Source of the DNA: an uncultured Verrucomicrobiae bacterium
GTDB taxonomy: Bacteria; Verrucomicrobiota; Verrucomicrobiia; Verrucomicrobiales; Akkermansiaceae
Reading direction: 5' to 3'
Assembly (NCBI GenBank): GCA_937957985.1
Contig: CALGOH010000046.1
Span: 1-26,609, forward strand
Length of the DNA: 26,609 nucleotides
The notes below the pieces were generated by a model, which saw nothing but the letters and a program-made list of their open reading frames with translations, did not search any database and had not been told where the DNA came from. This document shows, piece by piece, positions 17,142-25,759 of the stretch. Position 1 is the stretch's first letter. Each line of letters begins with the position of its first letter. A program made the position numbers and the translations under genes.

Positions 17142-17909
17142 ATGTGGCGGCGCTTCATGCTGATCTGCACACTCGGTGCTTTTGCCGGAATCTTCGTGAT
17201 TCCCCTCAATCCGGTTAACAGCAAGATTCTGAAACTCGCGTTTCTGGGGTGTATAGTCGGAGCGTGGATCGGATTCATCATTCTCGCGTGGAAGCCCAGG
17301 CCGGTTAGGATAGCTGCCCTCATTCTTCCATTGCTTGCAGCAATACCGTTCATTTTACCCGGCGGTGAGATCGATGCAGAAGAACTGCGTCGGGATTATG
17401 TCCGCCGAATGTCTGAATTTGAGGGGACGAAGTATCACTGGGGAGGAGAGAGTTCTCGCGGGATCGATTGCTCAGGGCTACCGCCCCGCGGACTTCGAGA
17501 TGCGCTTCTGGCTTACGGGTTCAAGCACTTCAACGGTCGTGCTTTTCGCGGATACGTTGAGCAGTGGTGGTTTGATGCCAGCGCAAAGGCACTGGGAGAG
17601 GGGTACCGGGGCTACACGAACCCGATCGGATCGGCAGGAACGATTCAAGAGATGGACTACAATCGACTGATACCTGGAGATCTTGCGGTCACCACGAGTG
17701 GCGTTCACATTCTCGCATATGCTGGCGACGGACGGTGGATCCAGGCCGACCCCGGCATTGGATGCGTCGCAACCCTCGATGGCAGGACTGCCGATAACGG
17801 ATGGTTTCGCGTGCCCGTCACAACCCACCGATGGCAACTCCTCACGAACACAAAAGCGACGCCGGCGCATACAACCCCTGACCAGCCTGAGTTCCATGAT
17901 CCCTGGTAA
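17142..17909 (+). CDS. Membrane-anchored NlpC/P60-type cysteine peptidase
   Basis: This is a 255-residue protein. Three hydrophobic segments (about 5-22, 30-50 and 56-74) anchor it in the membrane. The C-terminal part is an NlpC/P60 papain-like domain: YHWGGESSRGIDCSGL with catalytic Cys110, GDLAVTTSGVHILAYAGDG with His189, and WIQADP as the probable third-residue region. The family usually cleaves peptidoglycan stem peptides or related amide bonds. PPRG after the Cys motif is unusual for the helix that follows. The final 14 or so residues (TTPDQPEFHDPW) are translated from the attC-like element and are probably not functional. An NlpC/P60 enzyme in a cassette could serve in wall remodelling, defence or immunity; the choice is not resolved. 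Confidence 0.8.
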   Translation: MWRRFMLICTLGAFAGIFVIPLNPVNSKILKLAFLGCIVGAWIGFIILAWKPRPVRIAALILPLLAAIPFILPGGEIDAEELRRDYVRRMSEFEGTKYHWGGESSRGIDCSGLPPRGLRDALLAYGFKHFNGRAFRGYVEQWWFDASAKALGEGYRGYTNPIGSAGTIQEMDYNRLIPGDLAVTTSGVHILAYAGDGRWIQADPGIGCVATLDGRTADNGWFRVPVTTHRWQLLTNTKATPAHTTPDQPEFHDPW

Positions 17910-17969
17910 CGCAACCCTCAATCCGCAGTTAGCGCGCGGCTCCTGTCAGGCGGTTGGTGGGCTATGACG
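17843..17969 (+). repeat. attC-like cassette recombination element, copy B
   Basis: CACGAAC (17843-17849) is a candidate R'' site and matches five of seven positions of the complement of this cassette's own 5' core GTTCGCA. CAACCCCTG (17872) and CAACCCTCAATCCGCAGTTA (17912-17931) follow with nearly the same spacing as in copies A and C, then GACG at 17966-17969. After GACG the sequence reads GCGC, not TTnnnn: similarity ends exactly at the presumed crossover. It overlaps the 3' end of the NlpC/P60 gene. Confidence 0.5.
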
Positions 17970-18066
17970 GCGCAGGAAGGCTTGCGATCAGCAGGTGCGA
18001 GGGTGGAATCGATCCGTGGGTAATCTCGCCGACATCCAGAAGCAGGCCGAGCGGGGGCGCTGATCA

Positions 18067-18153
18067 TGGAGGGTTCACTATCACCCAAAGGTTCCCGGCG
18101 AGGCGCGAGCCTTCCTGGAGCACTACGACCGGATTTCCGACAGGCTGGGCGAC
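18067..18153 (+). pseudogene. RelE/ParE-family toxin N-terminal remnant
   Basis: The frame from 18067 reads VHYHPKVPGEARAFLEHYDR followed by ISDRLGD, a typical N terminus of RelE/ParE-type toxins, and then changes into unrelated Arg-rich sequence. An ATG at 18066 (ATGGAGGGTTCAC) would give the right N terminus (ME-VHYHP) only if one G of GGG were removed, so a +1 frameshift plus loss of the C-terminal two thirds is likely. A preceding frame ending with TGA at 18061, just before this ATG, could be an antitoxin tail, but I do not recognise it with confidence. It lies directly after attC-like copy B. Confidence 0.5.
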
Positions 18154-18226
18154 TCAGAAGAATCGGCGGCTGGCCGCCATCGATACCCGGGTCGCCTGGC
18201 TTCAAACGATCGACCTGAAAGAGCCG

Positions 18227-18269
18227 CGCCGTGTCGGCGTAGCCGTTCGACCGCCCTGCGAAGAGGGCG
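18227..18269 (+). promoter_or_regulatory. Two stem-loops just upstream of sulfatase 2
   Basis: CGCCG-TGT-CGGCG (18227-18239) and CGCCCT-gcgaag-AGGGCG (18252-18269) are perfect short stems. The second ends ten bases before the chosen ATG at 18279 and buries the AGAGGG that could serve as ribosome binding site. They could affect translation or be the end of the preceding mobile-type region. Confidence 0.35.
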
Positions 18270-18278
18270 TTGCACCCG

Positions 18279-20054
<1,776 letters not shown>

Positions 20055-20078
20055 GTTGCTTGATGCAGAGGATTCAAA

Positions 20079-20181
20079 GGATGGACATGATGAGATTTGA
20101 AATCTGTCACTCCGACGGCACGCAGATCCTCCTGCAAGAGGCCGGAGACCGGGAGAGGGATCCCGTTCATCCTGTCCATCA
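20079..20181. repeat. Intergenic inverted repeat with palindrome
   Basis: GGATGGACATGATGA (20079-20093) and TCATCCTGTCCATCA (20167-20181) are inverted copies matching at 13 of 15 positions. An odd palindrome AGATTTGAAATCT (20093-20105) adjoins the left arm. It occupies the 238-base gap between sulfatase 2 and the PanB-like gene, where I see no other gene. Similar GGA..GACAGGATGA repeats are scattered in PVC genomes as far as I know. Confidence 0.55.
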
Positions 20182-20292
20182 TGCTCCCCGTTTCCGAACG
20201 CCCCGCATGATTCCATCCCTAACTTCGTCGCCCTGGCGGCGGGTCGAGTGAGGCGGACTTGATCCGGACCGCCCGGGCTGAAACGCTGCGTC

Positions 20293-21102
20293 ATGCTCCG
20301 ACCGCGGAAGAAATACACGGTTCACGACCTGCGCCGGCTCAAGGGGAAGCGGGTGCTGACCCACATCCACGTCAAGAGCCCGGAGGAGGCGGCCGCCGCC
20401 TGGCAGGCGGGTGTCGACCTGATGAGCTGCAGCTTCGACTCGCCCGAGTCGCAGGCCCGGCTGCCGCTGCTGGTCGCCGCGGCACCGGAGAGCTTCCTTT
20501 CCGGCGCGACGCCGCACGGCCTGGCGTCGCCCGAGGAGGCGATCCGGATCGGATTCCGCGCGCTCGAGTTGGGGGCGAGTTCGGTATACTGCTCGGCGAG
20601 CCCCTTCATCATCGAGGCGATGGCGCGTGAGCGGATCCCGGTGGTCGGCCACCTCGGCATGGTGCCGCGGCACGTCACATGGACGAACTATCGCGCGATC
20701 GGCAAGACCGCGGCCGAGGCGAAGCAACTCTACCGGCAGATGAAGGACCTCGAGAACGCCGGGGCCTACGCGGCGGAGCTGGAGTGCGTGCCGCATCAAC
20801 TTGCGTCGTTCCTGACGAAGAACACCTCGATGATCATGATGTCGCTCGGTTCCGGGAGCGGCTGCGACACGCAGTTTCTCTTCTCCGACGACATCCTCGG
20901 CGACTACGACGAGAGGATTCCGCGGCACGCCAAGTCCTACCGGAATTTCGCGGCGGAGCATCGCCGGCTGCAGCAGGAACGCGTCGCCGCCTTCGGCGAA
21001 TACATCGCCGACGTGAAGGAGGGCCGGTTTCCGGAAAGCGTCCATCTCGTGGAGATGGACGAGACGGTGCTGGATGAGCTGCGCGAGTCGATCGATGGCT
21101 GA
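20293..21102 (+). CDS. PanB-like (ketopantoate hydroxymethyltransferase family) protein with altered active site
   Basis: The 269-residue protein has the phosphoenolpyruvate/pyruvate-type barrel of PanB: GHLGMVPR (119-126, PanB GHLGLTPQ), ELECVP (162-167, with the conserved Glu at 164), SLGSGSGCDTQFLFSDDILG (PanB IGIGAG...DGQ...D.G) and IPRHAKSYRNF. The metal and substrate residues differ. The GDS motif is CSFD (46-49), the PanB ADLPF Asp site falls in SFLSGATPHG, and VKIEGG is replaced by VYCSASPF (98-105). So three of the usual Mg2+/ketoacid contacts appear lost, while fold and catalytic Glu remain. It is probably not the biosynthetic PanB. Context between sulfatase and DUF1080 suggests a role in sugar-acid or aldol chemistry, which is speculative. 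It has no signal peptide, so it is cytoplasmic. Confidence 0.8.
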   Translation: MLRPRKKYTVHDLRRLKGKRVLTHIHVKSPEEAAAAWQAGVDLMSCSFDSPESQARLPLLVAAAPESFLSGATPHGLASPEEAIRIGFRALELGASSVYCSASPFIIEAMARERIPVVGHLGMVPRHVTWTNYRAIGKTAAEAKQLYRQMKDLENAGAYAAELECVPHQLASFLTKNTSMIMMSLGSGSGCDTQFLFSDDILGDYDERIPRHAKSYRNFAAEHRRLQQERVAAFGEYIADVKEGRFPESVHLVEMDETVLDELRESIDG

Positions 21103-21172
21103 GGCCGGTGCAAGGGCCTCCGCGCCGGCGGCGTAGTGGGAATTGGTTCCGGCCGCGTCCGGAGACATCCCC

Positions 21173-22159
21173 ATGAAACTCCGCTTCACGATCATCGCCA
21201 CCCTTTCCGCCACCTGCCTGCTGGCGAAGCCGAAGCCCGACGAGCGCGTCTGGACCGACCCGGAGGCCGCGGCGGCCGAGGATCCGGATTTCCAGATGCA
21301 GGGCGAATACGGCCGTGCCGAGACCGGGGCGGAATGGGGCCTGCAGGTGATCGCCCTCGGCGGCGGCCGCTTCGACGGCTACGTGCTCGAGGGCGGGCTT
21401 CCCGGGCTCGGATGGGAGCCGGGGAAACGCCGCATCAAGGTCTCCGGAGCGCGCGAGGGGGAGGTGACCCAGTTGAAGGGCGAGAAGATCGGGATCAAGA
21501 TCAAGAACCGCCACGCGGTGGCCGCGATCGAGGGGGCGATCCACATTCTTCCGAGGATCGTCCGCGAAAGCCCGACGCTCGGGGCCAAGCCGCCGGAGGG
21601 CGCGGTGGTGCTTTTCGACGGCACCTCGGCGGACGCCTGGAAGAACGGCAGGATGGACGGCGACCTGCTGGAGAACTCCGACGCCTTCAGCAAGGAGGCC
21701 TTCGGCAGCTACTCGCTGCACCTCGAGTTCCGCACGCCCTACAAGCCCGACGCCCGCGGCCAGAGGCGCGGCAACAGCGGCGTCTATCACCAGGCCCGCT
21801 ACGAGACCCAGATCCTCGACTCCTTCGGTCTCGAAGGGCAGATGAACGAGACCGGCGGCATCTATTCGGTCGCCGCGCCGAAGCTCAACATGTGCCTGCC
21901 GCCGCTGGTCTGGCAGACCTATGACGTCGATTTTGCCGCCGCGCAGTGGAAGGACGGCAAGAAGACGAGCAACGCCCGCATGACCGTGCGCCTCAACGGC
22001 GTGATCGTACACGAGGACCAGGAAATTCCGGGCCCGACCCCGGCGTCGAAACTCAAGGAGACGCCCGAGCCCGGGCCGCTCTATCTCCAGCACCACGGCA
22101 ATCCGATCCGCTTCCGGAACATCTGGCTCGTGCCCAGGGAGCCCGTCGCCCCGGAGTGA
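21173..22159 (+). CDS. Secreted DUF1080 (3-keto-disaccharide hydrolase family) protein
   Basis: The 328-residue product starts at the ATG at 21173, with GGAG eight bases before it and a short signal peptide (MKLRFTIIATLSATCLLA); an upstream start would add only ten residues without a leader. Residues 30-140 form an N-terminal domain with GAEWGLQVIALGGGRFDGYV. The DUF1080 domain begins at GAVVLFDGTSADAWKN (about 143) and carries GNSGVYHQARYETQILDSFG at 200-219, the same motif as in the paralogue at 4870-6039. TGGIYSVAAPKLN and YLQHHGNPIRFRNIW follow. Relatives cleave 3-keto-glycosides in the periplasm. It lies 70 bases after the PanB-like gene and 24 bases before the hydrolase gene, probably in one operon. 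Confidence 0.92.
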   Translation: MKLRFTIIATLSATCLLAKPKPDERVWTDPEAAAAEDPDFQMQGEYGRAETGAEWGLQVIALGGGRFDGYVLEGGLPGLGWEPGKRRIKVSGAREGEVTQLKGEKIGIKIKNRHAVAAIEGAIHILPRIVRESPTLGAKPPEGAVVLFDGTSADAWKNGRMDGDLLENSDAFSKEAFGSYSLHLEFRTPYKPDARGQRRGNSGVYHQARYETQILDSFGLEGQMNETGGIYSVAAPKLNMCLPPLVWQTYDVDFAAAQWKDGKKTSNARMTVRLNGVIVHEDQEIPGPTPASKLKETPEPGPLYLQHHGNPIRFRNIWLVPREPVAPE

Positions 22160-22183
22160 GATTCCGCCACCGGCATCGGACCG

Positions 22184-23506
22184 ATGAAACGCCGCCACTT
22201 CCTCGCCGCCACCGCCGCTTGGTCGGCGCTCGGTCCTTCGCGGCTCGCCGCGGACGAGGGCGAGCTTGAAGCGCTTTTCGAAAGCGGCGATCCCGCCCTC
22301 CTCGCGCTGGCCCGGCGCGTGATGGAGACATGCGTGCTGGAGAAGATCATGCCTCCGAACCCGCCGCTCGAGCGCCGCTGGGTGGTTCCGGGAGGGCCGC
22401 ACTACAAGGGCCAGTGGATCTGGGACACGATGTTCGTCGTCGATCTGCTCGCGCTGCTTCCCGGCCGCGAAATGCTGATCCGTGAGATCTTCCGGAACTA
22501 CTGGGATTTCCAGGACCGGTGGAACGAAACGGCCCCGGACCACGCGCGGGACATGATCACCGTGGCGATCAAGACGGCGCCCCAGGAGCAGCGGGAATTT
22601 TCGCAGATCCCGATCCTCGCGTGGGGAGTCGAGCGGGTGTTCAAGCGCAACGGCGACATGGACCTGATCCGCGAGTGTCTCCCGCGGCTCGAGCGGTTCC
22701 ACGACTGGTTCTGGCGCGAGCGCGACCTGCACGACAACGGCCTGATCACCCTGGGCGCCTACTCGGGCAAGCTCCAGCACGCCAAGTGGGAGACCTTCGA
22801 CTACGAGTGCAACATGGACGGCATGCGCATGACGACGCATCCGACGCGCAAGGGTCCCGACGAGGGCCGCTGGTACGCCGACCGCTGCGTGCCGGGCAAC
22901 ACCGCCTACCTCGTGCTCGCCGAGCGCAGCCTGGAGCGTTTGGCGGAACTCGCCGGTGACCCGGAAATGGCGGCGCGGCGCAAGAAGCGCATCGAAACAT
23001 CGGTCGCCGCGATGCGCGAGCACATGTGGGACGAGGAGGCCGGCACTTTCCTGACCGTGATGCGCGATTCGCTGGAGAAGATCCCGGTCGCCACCATCGG
23101 CAGTTGGATTCCGCTCACCGCCGGCGTGCCGACCGCGGCGATGGCCGCCCGCATGGCGGAGGTCCTTGCCTCGCCGGCATGGAGGACGCCGCTGCCGGTG
23201 CCCACCGTCGAGCGCACCGACCCGCGCTGGAAGTCGAACTCGTTCTGGCGTGGCGACGTGTGGCCCTCGACCAACTACCAGATCGCCTCGGGGCTGGCCG
23301 GTTACGGTCACCGAGAGCTGGCCGCCGACATCGCCGACAAGACCGTCGCCAACGCGCTGAAGCACGGCATCAGCGAGCACTACGACTCGGTGACCGGCGA
23401 GGCTTTGGGCGTGCCGGACTACTGCATGAGTAGTACGATCCTCACCATGATGCTCGACGGACTGACCCGGGAGCACCAGCTAGGCCTTTCGAAGCGGGAG
23501 GGTTGA
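22184..23506 (+). CDS. Exported (alpha/alpha)6 glycoside hydrolase, GH37/GH63/MGH-like
   Basis: The 440-residue product has a leader with twin arginines (MKRRHFLAATAAWSALG), suggesting Tat export. The barrel motifs of trehalase, GH63 and mannosylglycerate-hydrolase-like enzymes are present: GQWIWDTMFV (76-85), YECNMDGMRM (207-216, where D212 corresponds to the general acid in MDNS-type motifs), NSFWRGDVWPSTNYQ (352-366), and ISEHYDSVTGEALG (396-409, with E398 or E406 as the likely base, cf. E(N)Y...TGE). By family knowledge it hydrolyses alpha-linked glucosyl or mannosyl residues, but the substrate cannot be told. It is the last gene of the block started by sulfatase 2. An inverted-repeat element follows 85 bases later. 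Confidence 0.88.
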   Translation: MKRRHFLAATAAWSALGPSRLAADEGELEALFESGDPALLALARRVMETCVLEKIMPPNPPLERRWVVPGGPHYKGQWIWDTMFVVDLLALLPGREMLIREIFRNYWDFQDRWNETAPDHARDMITVAIKTAPQEQREFSQIPILAWGVERVFKRNGDMDLIRECLPRLERFHDWFWRERDLHDNGLITLGAYSGKLQHAKWETFDYECNMDGMRMTTHPTRKGPDEGRWYADRCVPGNTAYLVLAERSLERLAELAGDPEMAARRKKRIETSVAAMREHMWDEEAGTFLTVMRDSLEKIPVATIGSWIPLTAGVPTAAMAARMAEVLASPAWRTPLPVPTVERTDPRWKSNSFWRGDVWPSTNYQIASGLAGYGHRELAADIADKTVANALKHGISEHYDSVTGEALGVPDYCMSSTILTMMLDGLTREHQLGLSKREG

Positions 23507-23590
23507 GGCGGACCGTGTCGGATCTGGGGCCGATGAATCAGGCGGAGGACGGGCGTGGGGATTCCTCGAACAGGGTCCGCGTGGAGCGTT

Positions 23591-23664
23591 GGACCCCCTG
23601 AAGGGGGAACTACATACCGGACAGGCGCGCCAGTGGCGTATGTAGTTCCTCCTTTAGGAGGTTG
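23591..23664. repeat. Cruciform repeat with three stem-loops
   Basis: Arms 23591-23617 and 23638-23664 are 27-base inverted copies with five mismatches; the inner 12 bases (GGAACTACATAC/GTATGTAGTTCC) are perfect. Each arm also folds by itself: CCCCCTGAAGGGGG (23594-23607) and CCTCCTTTAGGAGG (23648-23661). Two of the differences between arms (C/T and G/A) lie at paired positions of this small hairpin and keep it intact. It may end transcription of the hydrolase operon or be a REP-type mobile element. Confidence 0.75.
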
Positions 23665-23712
23665 ATGGGTTCGACGCTCGCTGCCATCCCTCCACTCGCG
23701 TGCATCGGGTTT

Positions 23713-23782
23713 CATTCGCCATTCTTCCATCGAGCATGGTGGTTTGCCACCATGCCTCGTTCTTGTCTTGGCTCGGCGAATG
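23713..23782 (+). promoter_or_regulatory. Nested inverted repeat in the P450 leader
   Basis: CATTCGCC (23713-23720) pairs with GGCGAATG (23775-23782), enclosing a perfect hairpin GCATGGTGG-TTTG-CCACCATGC (23734-23755). The outer right arm ends 18 bases before the P450 ATG. An operator or an mRNA structure controlling P450 expression is possible; a repeat relic is the alternative. Confidence 0.45.
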
Positions 23783-23800
23783 GCCATTCTTTGCAAATCC

Positions 23801-24943
23801 ATGAGTGATCTTGATCCCTTCCGTTCCGTCCGCGAGCAGCGCGGCGTGCTGCGTTGTCCCTACGAGGGCGAGTCCATCGTGATGCTGCTGCGCCATGCCG
23901 AGGTGCGCGACGCGGCGAAGGACTGGGAGCGGTTCAGCTCGGATGCACCGTTCCGCGTGCCGGTTCCCTCGGAGGAGGACATGCGGAGCGTCCGGCAGCT
24001 CCCGATCGAGACCGATCCGCCCGAACACGGAAAGTGGCGCGCGCTGGTCGAGCCGTTCTTCAAGCGCCCGCGGCAGCCGGAGGTGGTCGCGGCCATCGGG
24101 GAACTGATCGCCCGGTTGGTGACCGATGCGTCCGGACGCGACTCGATCGAGATCGTCCGCGACTTCGCGCTGCCCCTGCAGTCGAAGGCCCTGGCCCACC
24201 TGCTGGCGGTGTCGGAGGACGAGGCGGACGAGTGGATCGAGTGGGGCATCCACGTCTTCCACGACGGAGATGACAGCGGCAAGAAGGGGGCGACGCTGGA
24301 GCGCTACTTGAATCGGCGTTTCGACGAGGCGGTGAGAAATCCTGGCGACGACTTCTTTTCGGCCCTCGTGACCGCCGAGATCGACGGGCGACCGCTGACC
24401 CGCGACGAGATGCTCGGCATCGGCAACCTCACCTTCGCCGGCGGGCGCGATACCATCATCCACACCGTCTCCTCCATCATCGCCCACATGGCCGGGCACC
24501 CCGAAGTGCTGCCATGGCTGCGCGAGGACCCGAAGCGTGCCGTGCTGGCGGCGGAGGAATTCTTCCGCATCGTCACGCCGCTCACCCACATCGGCCGTGT
24601 CTGCCCGGTCCGCACCGAGCTGCACGGGGAAACGATCGAGGCGGGTGAGCGCATCTCGCTCGGCTGGGCCTCGGCGAACCGCGACGCGGACACCTTCGGG
24701 AATCCGGACGAGATCGACCTCGCCCGCAAGCCGAACCCGCACATCGCCTTCGGCGCGGGGCCGCATTTCTGTCTCGGCGCGGCGCATGCGAGGTTGGTCG
24801 TCCGCCTGCTGCTCGAGGAACTGGCCGGGCGGATCGACACCGTCGAGGTGCTGGAGCGCGTGCCCCACGTCGAGACCACGCCGGAATACGTGAGGGAGGT
24901 TGGTTACGACAGGCTCATGGCGCGGATCCTCCCACGGGAATGA
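23801..24943 (+). CDS. Cytochrome P450 (bacterial class I type)
   Basis: The 380-residue soluble P450 starts at the ATG at 23801; the frame is open 19 codons further upstream, but that part lies in the nested inverted repeat. Family motifs are complete: TDPPEHGKWRALVEPFF (71-87, helix C region), the I-helix AGGRDT (213-218), ExxR as E253-F-F-R256, and the haem loop FGAGPHFCLGAAHA with Cys324 as thiolate ligand. It is short at the N terminus, like CYP enzymes without a membrane anchor. No ferredoxin or reductase gene is nearby, so it must borrow electron partners. Substrate is unknown. The last 160 bases are present again, mutated, at 25603-25759. Confidence 0.94.
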   Translation: MSDLDPFRSVREQRGVLRCPYEGESIVMLLRHAEVRDAAKDWERFSSDAPFRVPVPSEEDMRSVRQLPIETDPPEHGKWRALVEPFFKRPRQPEVVAAIGELIARLVTDASGRDSIEIVRDFALPLQSKALAHLLAVSEDEADEWIEWGIHVFHDGDDSGKKGATLERYLNRRFDEAVRNPGDDFFSALVTAEIDGRPLTRDEMLGIGNLTFAGGRDTIIHTVSSIIAHMAGHPEVLPWLREDPKRAVLAAEEFFRIVTPLTHIGRVCPVRTELHGETIEAGERISLGWASANRDADTFGNPDEIDLARKPNPHIAFGAGPHFCLGAAHARLVVRLLLEELAGRIDTVEVLERVPHVETTPEYVREVGYDRLMARILPRE

Positions 24944-25063
24944 TTGGAAGAGAGAGGTGGCCGCAGGGTGAGGGAAACTCGGGGCTCGCGAACGCCAAGG
25001 ACGAGTTCGTCGGCGGAGGGTGCCGACGATGCGCGCCGTTCAGGGCCTCCTTGTGGCCGGTGG

Positions 25064-25318
25064 CTACGACAATAGGCGGTCGTGCTTGGCATGGGTCCCG
25101 ATGAAGAATCAAACCACCGTGTCACCATCCATGACTCCGACAGCTCGGTAGCTTCCGGTCACTCTTGCCGACCAGAAGTCTCCCACCTTCTTGAATCGGA
25201 CCGAGGGATGGTGCGGATCTTCCAGCCAGAGCGCGGACTGTTTCCTCGCGGCTCGGCGAATTTTCGATGGCAGGCGATGGTAAGCCTCCCAAAAGCTCGC
25301 GACCGCCCTACTCCGCAT
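25064..25318 (-). pseudogene. Type II RelE/ParE-like toxin, interrupted by TGA
   Basis: The frame from the ATG at 25318 gives MRSRAVASFWEAYHRLPSKI ... HPSVRFKKVGDFWSARVTGS YRAVGVMDGDTVV, a compact RelE-superfamily toxin, then meets TGA at 25109-25111. Beyond the TGA the same frame continues FFIGTHAKHDRLLS and stops at TAG (25064-25066). Family members usually read VVWFFIGTHAxYDRLL here, so TGA stands exactly where a Trp codon TGG is expected. The missing end contains the conserved His/Asp C-terminal segment, so the 69-residue product is probably inactive. The start overlaps the antitoxin stop by 11 bases, which indicates translational coupling. A sequencing error or TGA readthrough are alternatives. 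Confidence 0.78.
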
Positions 25319-25523
25319 CCTCGGGGAAAACCTTCGACTTGCCTGCCCTGTGTTCTGCGATCGCCTTTTGCGCCATGTCGTTCAAACGACCCGACTCGAC
25401 GTCGGCTTCGAACTGGTGATCCCACTGGGCCTCGACGCGCTGCTGAAGCCACTCGCTGAGTGCGAAGATCTGTTCGCGAGGAAGACGATCAATCGCCTCC
25501 TCGATTTCCCGGAGCGTTCCCAT
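25308..25523 (-). CDS. Antitoxin of type II toxin-antitoxin module
   Basis: The 71-residue acidic protein starts at the ATG at 25523 (MGTLREIEEAIDRLPREQIF). A longer frame to 25577 lacks similarity. The N-terminal helix pair (EIEEAIDRLPREQIFALSEW) followed by WDHQFEADVESGRLNDMAQK and a flexible tail is the usual pattern of small antitoxins paired with RelE/ParE-like toxins. The tail would wrap the toxin, while the N-terminal part may dimerise or bind the promoter upstream of 25523. It overlaps the toxin start. It sits between an intact P450 and the broken copy of the P450 end, on the opposite strand. Confidence 0.82.
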   Translation of the reverse strand: MGTLREIEEAIDRLPREQIFALSEWLQQRVEAQWDHQFEADVESGRLNDMAQKAIAEHRAGKSKVFPEDAE

Positions 25524-25602
25524 GGGCGGATCGTAGCCGGACAACCGGCCGTTCTCAAGCGGGGCTTTTCGAACCAACTGGCAGAGAACCCTGAACGGCG
25601 GG

Positions 25603-25759
25603 GCATGCGGGGTTGGTCATCCGGTTGCTGCTCGAGGAACTGGCCGGGCGCATCGACACCGTCGAGGTGCTGGAGCGCGAGGCCCACGTCGAGACGACGC
25701 CGGAATACGTGAGGAAGGTTGGTTACGACAAGCTGCGGGTAAGGCTGCGCGGGCGTTGA
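25603..25759 (+). pseudogene. Duplicated 3' end of the cytochrome P450 gene
   Basis: The frame from 25604 reads HAGLVIRLLLEELAGRIDTV EVLEREAHVETTPEYVRKVG YDKL and ends with TGA at 25757. It matches residues 329 to 376 of the intact P450 (24784-24943) with about eleven base differences over the first 133 bases by eye. Haem loop and everything before it are missing, and the last ten or so codons differ. It has no start codon of its own. A tandem P450 pair that lost most of one copy, or a partial duplication around the toxin-antitoxin module, would explain it. Confidence 0.85.

Noticed and set aside
20834..23476. 880-codon minus-strand open frame across the PanB-like, DUF1080 and hydrolase genes
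   Set aside because: It is antisense to three recognisable genes and spans gene borders; its translation is Arg/Gly/Val-rich low complexity.
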